The notes under the pieces were generated by a model. That model was not told where the DNA came from, ran no database searches, and saw only the letters and a program-made list of their open reading frames with translations. Shown here piece after piece: positions 58,671 through 64,000 of a stretch of 64,000 bases of DNA. Source of the stretch: Atherinomorus stipes (lineage: Eukaryota; Chordata; Actinopteri; Atheriniformes; Atherinidae). The DNA is taken from positions 1,364,001 through 1,428,000 of the forward strand of contig JALJCO010012682.1 in NCBI GenBank assembly GCA_023101725.1, given 5' to 3'. Position numbers and translations under genes: made by a program. Every line of letters begins with the position of its first letter. Position 1 is the stretch's first letter.

Positions 58671-61295
58671 CATTTACTACAATTAAGGTCAGTGTTCATG
58701 ACTCCACCATAAGAAAGAGACTGGGCAAAAATGGCCTGCATGGCAGAGTTCCAAGACCAAAACCACTGCTGAGCAAAAAGAACATAAAGGCTCGTCTCAG
58801 TTTAGCCAGAAAGCATCTTGATGATCCCCAAGGCTTTTGGGAAAATACTCTGTGGACTGACAAGACAAAAGTTGAACTTTTTAGAAGGTGTAGGTCCCAT
58901 TACATCTGGCGTAAAAGTAATATGGCATTTCAGGAAAGGAACATCATTCCAATAGTAAAACATGGTGGTTTTAGTGTGATGGTCTACGGCTGTTTTGCTG
59001 CCTCAGGACCTGGAAGACTTGCTGTGGTAAATGGAACCATGAATTCTGCTACCAAAAAATCCTGAAGGAGAATGTTCAGCCATCTGTTCATTACCTCAAG
59101 CTGAAGCGCACTTGGGTTCTGCAGCACGGCAATGAGCCAAAACACACCAGCAAGTCCACCTCTGAATGGCTTAAGAAAAACAAAATGAAGACTTTGAAGT
59201 GGCCTATAGTCAGGGGCGCAGATAGGATTTTTGAACTGGGGGGGGACCAAGCTGTCAGCAAATGATTTCACCTCAATAAGTTTGCGTAATTTGGGTTTGA
59301 GCTAGGGTCACAATCTCACATAGCTACTACCACTCCCAGGCTCTCACATACAGTCCGATCACTCCGCAATATGATACAAAAATACAGATATTATGACCAT
59401 ATGTGTGATCACAGCCCTAGGTTGTACATGCTTCCCTGTAATTCACTCTCTCTGTCAGCTACTGAGCAGGCCGTGACCAGCGGAGAAAACCAAGTCGCTG
59501 ATAATCAGTGTGTTTGCAGCAGCAGAGTGTTATAATTCATTGTGGTGATGTTGTTGTGAATGTACAGCAGAATGTAGCCAACCATATATAGCGCAAATAA
59601 TTACTTAAGGAAAATGTTGCAAGAGCTACCGCCTATCAACTTTGCTCCAAGCAGCACAGCACAGGGAGAAGTGGAACCAGTTCACACCAACCAATAGAAA
59701 CACGTTTCTCATCCACCAGTGTAGGCCCCGCCCATCAAATGCACTTGAATTCACGAGCAAAACTTTAGAATTTGCAACCAAAAAGGACAAATTTGTAACA
59801 TAATTTTTTTACAAACTTGAAATCAAAGAGGACTGATTCATAAGAAAAATACTTGCATGTTTTTACTTTCAAACATTATTATTATTTAAAGTTGAAGAAA
59901 TATGCTGTCTATTTTTATTTTTCAATTGCAACCTGTTCTGTTTTGATCTCAAGAAATTGTTTTTGATTGCCCCTGACTATTTTGTTGTCAAATCTCTTTT
60001 TTGGTTTCAAATATATTCTATTTATTTGATTAAATGACAAAGAAACAAAATTCTCTCCATAGATTACTGCAACAGGCACACATGCAGGTAGAAATTTCTC
60101 CTTAGCACCCTGAGGTATGAACCTTATGGTGTGTTCAATTGAAGAGGGTGTGTGTCGGAAGTGGGAGCTCAGATCAACGTAACCGTACGGTGGAGTGCTC
60201 CCAGCACTAAGCAGCCTTATACAACAAAACAATGAACTACTGTAAGCAGCAGACAGCATGAATTCTATGTCGAGTTGGTGAGATGAATCAGACTTTCTGA
60301 GCTGAAGATCTGATTTCTCTGAGGATTATGACTGCAGCTCTGACTTGGAGTTAGGAAATTTTGACATTAGTGTATAACTTAAATGCACCATTAGTTGAAA
60401 CACAAACACCGGGCTCTCAGTGCACACTGCTATGACCTTAACTGTCTGGCGATGTCTAGAAAAGTGTTTGTTTGCGGGAGATGGATCGGGTGATGTTAGC
60501 TGTCTTAAGGGCCATTTATTATGCTCACATACGTACATAAATGGCGACGTCCCTTTCATGCGTTGCCCTGTGCAACTGCCTTCATACTTCCTTGCATCTT
60601 CTGCATTGCCATGGTTCATAAATCAGTTTGTCCGCTGCCTGTCCCCGTGTCCCGGCGATGTGATGTCGTAGAGTGTATTTTCGGACACAGCCTCTCCTGT
60701 AAAGCTCCAGTCATGTCTACAGATGCTCCTCTGTTTGTTCGGCGTCTTTTTTCTCCGGTGCTTTTACTGGGCTATTGACCCCGGCTGTTTTGTATTGTAA
60801 TTCTTCCGGTTCCTGTTCTTCTCCTCTGGTTTGTATCAGCTACACAGCTCAACACTGACCTCGCGGTTTCTGTCTTCTGCATCGAGCATAAATGGACTTT
60901 TACCAAGGGAAAGTGGGGGGGACAAATCAGCGTCATTAAAAAACTGAGGGGGACACGTCCCCTCCGTCCCAAGTGCCATCTGGGCCCTTGCCTATAGTCC
61001 TGACCTGAACCCCTTTGAGATGCTGTGGCATGACCTTAAAAAGGTGGTTCATGCTGGAAAACCCTCCAATGTGGCTGAATTACAAAAATTCTGCAAAGAT
61101 GAGTGAGCCAAAATTCCTCCACAATGCCGTAGAAGACTCAGTGCCAGTTATCACAAATGCTTGATTGCAGTTGTTGTTGCTAAGGGTGGCCCAACCAGTT
61201 CTTAGGTTTAGGGGGCAATCACTTTTTCACCCAGGGCCATTTAGGTTTGGATTTTTCCCCCCCTTAAAAATAAAAATTTTCATTTAAAAACTGCA
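58671..61295 (+). mobile_element. Tc1-like transposon split by a hAT insertion
   Basis: This is the same family as the element at 50870. It keeps a segment absent there (GTTCATGACTCCACCATAAG, the region after the helix-turn-helix) and the first catalytic region, WTDKTKVELF at about 58855. A 4-base loss at about 59049 (GCTGTCTACC to GCTACC) breaks the frame. The second half resumes at 60991 with CCTATAGTCCTGACCTGAAC (SPDLNPFEML). The left terminus is missing and the right end decays at about 61295. Confidence 0.85.
59211..60990. mobile_element. hAT-like element, 1780 bp, inside the Tc1 transposase
   Basis: The left end CAGGGGCGCAGATAGGATT pairs with the reverse-complemented right end CAAGGGCCCAGATGGCACTT. 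The Tc1 sequence CCTATAGT is duplicated exactly (59203-59210 and 60991-60998). Subterminal runs of G (59239-59246) and the GGGGGACACGTCCCC palindrome are typical of this family. No transposase frame is evident in the 1.8 kb interior, so it is non-autonomous or decayed. Confidence 0.85.
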
Positions 61296-61296
61296 T

Positions 61297-61440
61297 TGAT
61301 CCCTGGAGGGAAATTGGGGCTCTGCATTTTACCCATCTCTGTATGCATCAGAGAGCAGTGGGCTGCTACTTAAAGCGCCTGGGGAGCTGTAAGTGGGGGT
61401 TAAGGACCTTGCTCAGGGGCCCATGTTTCCATGCAAGTGG
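61297..61440. repeat. Common fish interspersed repeat fragment
   Basis: TTGATCCCTGGAGGGAAATT, GCAGTGGGCTGCTACTTAAA, GCGCCTGGGGAGCTG and GGTTAAGGACCTTGCTCAGG, in this order, are typical of a dispersed fish repeat, probably a LINE or SINE tail. Confidence 0.55.
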
Positions 61441-62844
61441 GTAATTTAAGCAACACTGAAAAGGATGAACAAATGGTTTTGCACGATTTCACACAATTTA
61501 AACATGTGAAATATTTTGCCAATTTTCTCATCATTTAGATTTTAATCAAACATTAGGTTTTACACCCAACTGCAAGGAATTACTTTGATATTGAGGAAAA
61601 GAGTATCGGTGGTGGAGAAAAATGGAAAAAGATGGGAAATAAAACAGTGAATTTATGATGAAAAATAAATTAGAAGTTCCACACACACACACACACACAT
61701 TTTACTTTTACAAAACCAGAAAAAAGGAAATAAAAAAGAGAATGTGTACACAATGCAAGTCAGGTAGCCGGTGTTTACTGGAAAGGATTCTTATTTTATT
61801 TTAATTGTAAGAGGAATATTGTTCAACAAGCACCCAAAATAATTCAAATCCCAAAAGTTTTGATTTACCCCATTGGTTCCTTTTTAGTGCCCTTAGGGTT
61901 TCTTGTGTATCTGGAAAACACAGAAAAACATGGGAAATTTGTAAGTAAGCCCATCTACCAGGAACCAAATGCAGCAACCGCTACAATATCAACTTAAAAA
62001 ATTAAAGGCCTTTAAAAATTGAACACTGTTATGACACACATTTTCAATTCACATTAGTGTTTTCTGTTTTCATATTACATAAAATATTTCCCTCAAGTTG
62101 AGATAGATTTTATTGATATAAATGTTTATTAATATAAGTCCAGACCCAGGCAGCCTGACTGACTCACACCTTGATGACATGCTCACCTTGTCAGTGAGCC
62201 AGTTGCAGCCTAACATTGAGAGGCTCTTAATGTGCAAAGATCAGCCTCATGTGTCCCATTAGCAATTTGCCTTGTTAAACATTAATTGTTTGTCGTTGCT
62301 GACATTGTGCTCTACATTTGTTTGCAATTTAGTGGCTGCAATTATTGTTTGTTGTCCTTCTAACTATAGCTTTATTGCTATTTTTCTATATTGATGTTTT
62401 ATGTGCGTGTTCTTTCATGGTGGAAAATGCATTTTTTAAATATTGAACAATAATTAAAAACTTGTTCATTTTATGAGTGTCACCTTTGCCTGTGGCTCGC
62501 TGGCCATTTTCCTTTTGGGCGTTTGAGGAAAATGTTTGGGCCCCCCTGGTTTTGAGCATATTGTTTATATTTTTATTGAGCTTCTTGGGCTACAGATTGG
62601 CAGCAGTTTTTAAATATGCTTATAATGAAAAAAAAAAAAACATTTATTGCCCTTTATAAAGTGTGAATGATGGAGACTGGGAGCAAAGCAGAAGAAAAGA
62701 CAAAAGTGAAACCACTATTGTTTCCTCCTGGCTAAAAGCAAGTTTTCCAAAGTTTAGGCAGAAGACAGGACAGTTCACAAACTACAGCTGAACCAGAAAC
62801 CAGTCCTGCTGGTGCTGGCAGCTCTGAAGAGGGAAACTTCCTGA
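61441..62844. other. No gene seen; contains (AC)n at 61681-61699
   Basis: AT-rich sequence with one short dinucleotide repeat. No coding region is supported. Confidence 0.5.
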
Positions 62845-63165
62845 CCCCAAAAAAAAAAGAGAAAATTTTTAAAGAAAAATTGGGAAAAAAGATGGGGAGA
62901 GGGGGGGGGGTGGGAGGGAGGGGAGCGGAAGAAAGAAGGAGGCGGGAGGGAGTGATGAATAACACCGCCTACAAAGAGAAGCTCATCACGGGGGGGGGGG
63001 GGGTAAGCAACAATAAAAAAAAAAAAGAGGAGTTCGCCCCCCTCCTTTTTATCTGTTGGTATAATAATACAAAAAAAAGAAAAAAAAAACAACATACCCC
63101 CGCGAGAGAATGAAAAGAAAGGAAAGGGAGGGGGTAGGTTTCCCTCCATCAGAAAAAAAAACTTT
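62845..63165. other. Second homopolymer-rich anomalous segment
   Basis: Long A and G runs with abrupt edges, like 19555-20722. The glycine/proline/phenylalanine-rich frames across it are artefacts. Assembly error is a real possibility. Confidence 0.6.
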
Positions 63166-64000
63166 CCAGGACTCCGCGTTTTTCACAGCGGGGGTTCTAC
63201 CAAACACCCTACCTTAGTTAGCCTACCTGCTGTTTTCCTGGACGCTCCTGTGTCTCTGCTTGGATCTCCTTCAGGGACAGCACCACCTCCAAAATGGCCA
63301 CCTCCCAGTACAGTAATCCATACGTGTAATCCAAATTATTATGCAAAATGCTCCACGCATGACCTGGACCATGTGGACCTCCTGACAGCAGACAGCCTCC
63401 AGCATCGCTGAACAGCAGCCGCCCACTCCTACAGGTGCTGCCAAGCCGCCCCTCCCGACACCAACACCGGCTTCACGTCTTCCCTCCTCAGTCACACGGT
63501 GTAATGGCTGGAAAGCATCGGCAATAGGACCTGGATGCTGGACTGGCCTCCCAGTTTCGCTTTCCATTATATTCATCTTCTAAAATGTGTTTCAGCTTGT
63601 TAATTATAGTGCAGCATAGCTGCTGATTCCTGATAATTAAATGCAGAGTCAGAGCGCAAACCAACCTGGTGACGTCAGAGCTTAGAGTACTGCAAGATGG
63701 TGGCGCTCTTGTCCTAAAAACATAAAACTTTGCAATGTTTTTCTTTTATATTCTTATATTTTTCACGTTTGGTATATAATCATTGATAAGACCAGGACTC
63801 AGTCTAGTAAATAAAGTTAGGTTGGTTGACCGTTTCGTTTCCACTTTCAAGTGCTTTATGACAAAAAAAGAAAAAGAAGAAAAGATAAGAAAAATGCACA
63901 TTTTATATAAAGTTCTCTGAAGCTCTCAATTCAGCCTTGAATGAATTCTGATGTGAGGTTAATGCAAGCAGTATCATAAACAAATGGATGTATCAGTGAG
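63166..64000. other. GC-richer right flank, no confident gene
   Basis: The stretch at 63240-63570 is GC-richer, with a 101-codon minus-strand frame (63576-63271) containing no recognised domain. It could belong to a neighbouring gene's first exon or promoter, but nothing proves it. Confidence 0.3.
63670..63677. promoter_or_regulatory. Palindromic CRE (TGACGTCA) near a YY1-like site
   Basis: A full CREB/ATF consensus octamer lies 19 bases before AAGATGGTGGC (63694-63704), a near match to the YY1 motif. The pairing is typical of TATA-less promoters. No transcript is evident on either side inside the window. Confidence 0.35.

Noticed and set aside
62775..63149. 124-codon minus-strand frame rich in Pro and Phe
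   Set aside because: It runs across A and G homopolymers in the anomalous segment.

Overview
The window looks like ray-finned fish (teleost) nuclear DNA. It has very low coding density, GT-AG introns, microsatellites and many small DNA transposons of the hAT and Tc1/mariner types plus non-LTR retrotransposon fragments. I see no prokaryotic gene structure, no CRISPR array and no rRNA gene.

The one well-supported protein gene is a four-transmembrane LHFPL-family gene on the minus strand, best matched to lhfpl3. Exon 1 is 40082-39656 and exon 2 is 11657-11421. They are separated by a 28 kb phase-1 intron and together encode 221 codons plus one base. A short third exon is expected from the family but I could not find it. 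Instead, the exon 2 frame runs on to a stop with an AATAAA 42 bases further on, so an alternative terminal exon is possible. A GC-rich segment at about 40.43-40.80 kb is the likely promoter.

At the left edge, a minus-strand exon encodes a C3HC4 RING finger and ends at a splice donor; the rest of that gene is outside the window. An ISRE-like interferon motif sits 20 bases before its best start codon. Just to the right, on the plus strand, is a decayed THAP zinc-finger exon. A frameshifted tyrosine-recombinase tail of Crypton type lies 0.4 kb beyond it. The two may be relics of one element or domesticated gene.

Most other recognisable sequence is mobile DNA. hAT-type elements with 8-bp target duplications occur at 2.87, 8.55, 17.88, 23.89, 28.54, 41.70 and 59.21 kb. 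Two Tc1 lineages, elements flanked by TTAA, an L2-like LINE tail, two reverse-transcriptase remnants and simple repeats make up the rest. Many are nested, which gives an order of insertion. Two segments (19.56-20.72 and 62.85-63.17 kb) have abrupt homopolymer-rich composition and may be unreliable assembly. The remaining long stretches appear to be single-copy intron or intergenic DNA in which I see no gene. No obviously new biological system is visible. The most unusual items are the ISRE-RING exon, the THAP/Crypton relic, the possible alternative lhfpl3 C-terminus and the nested insertions.
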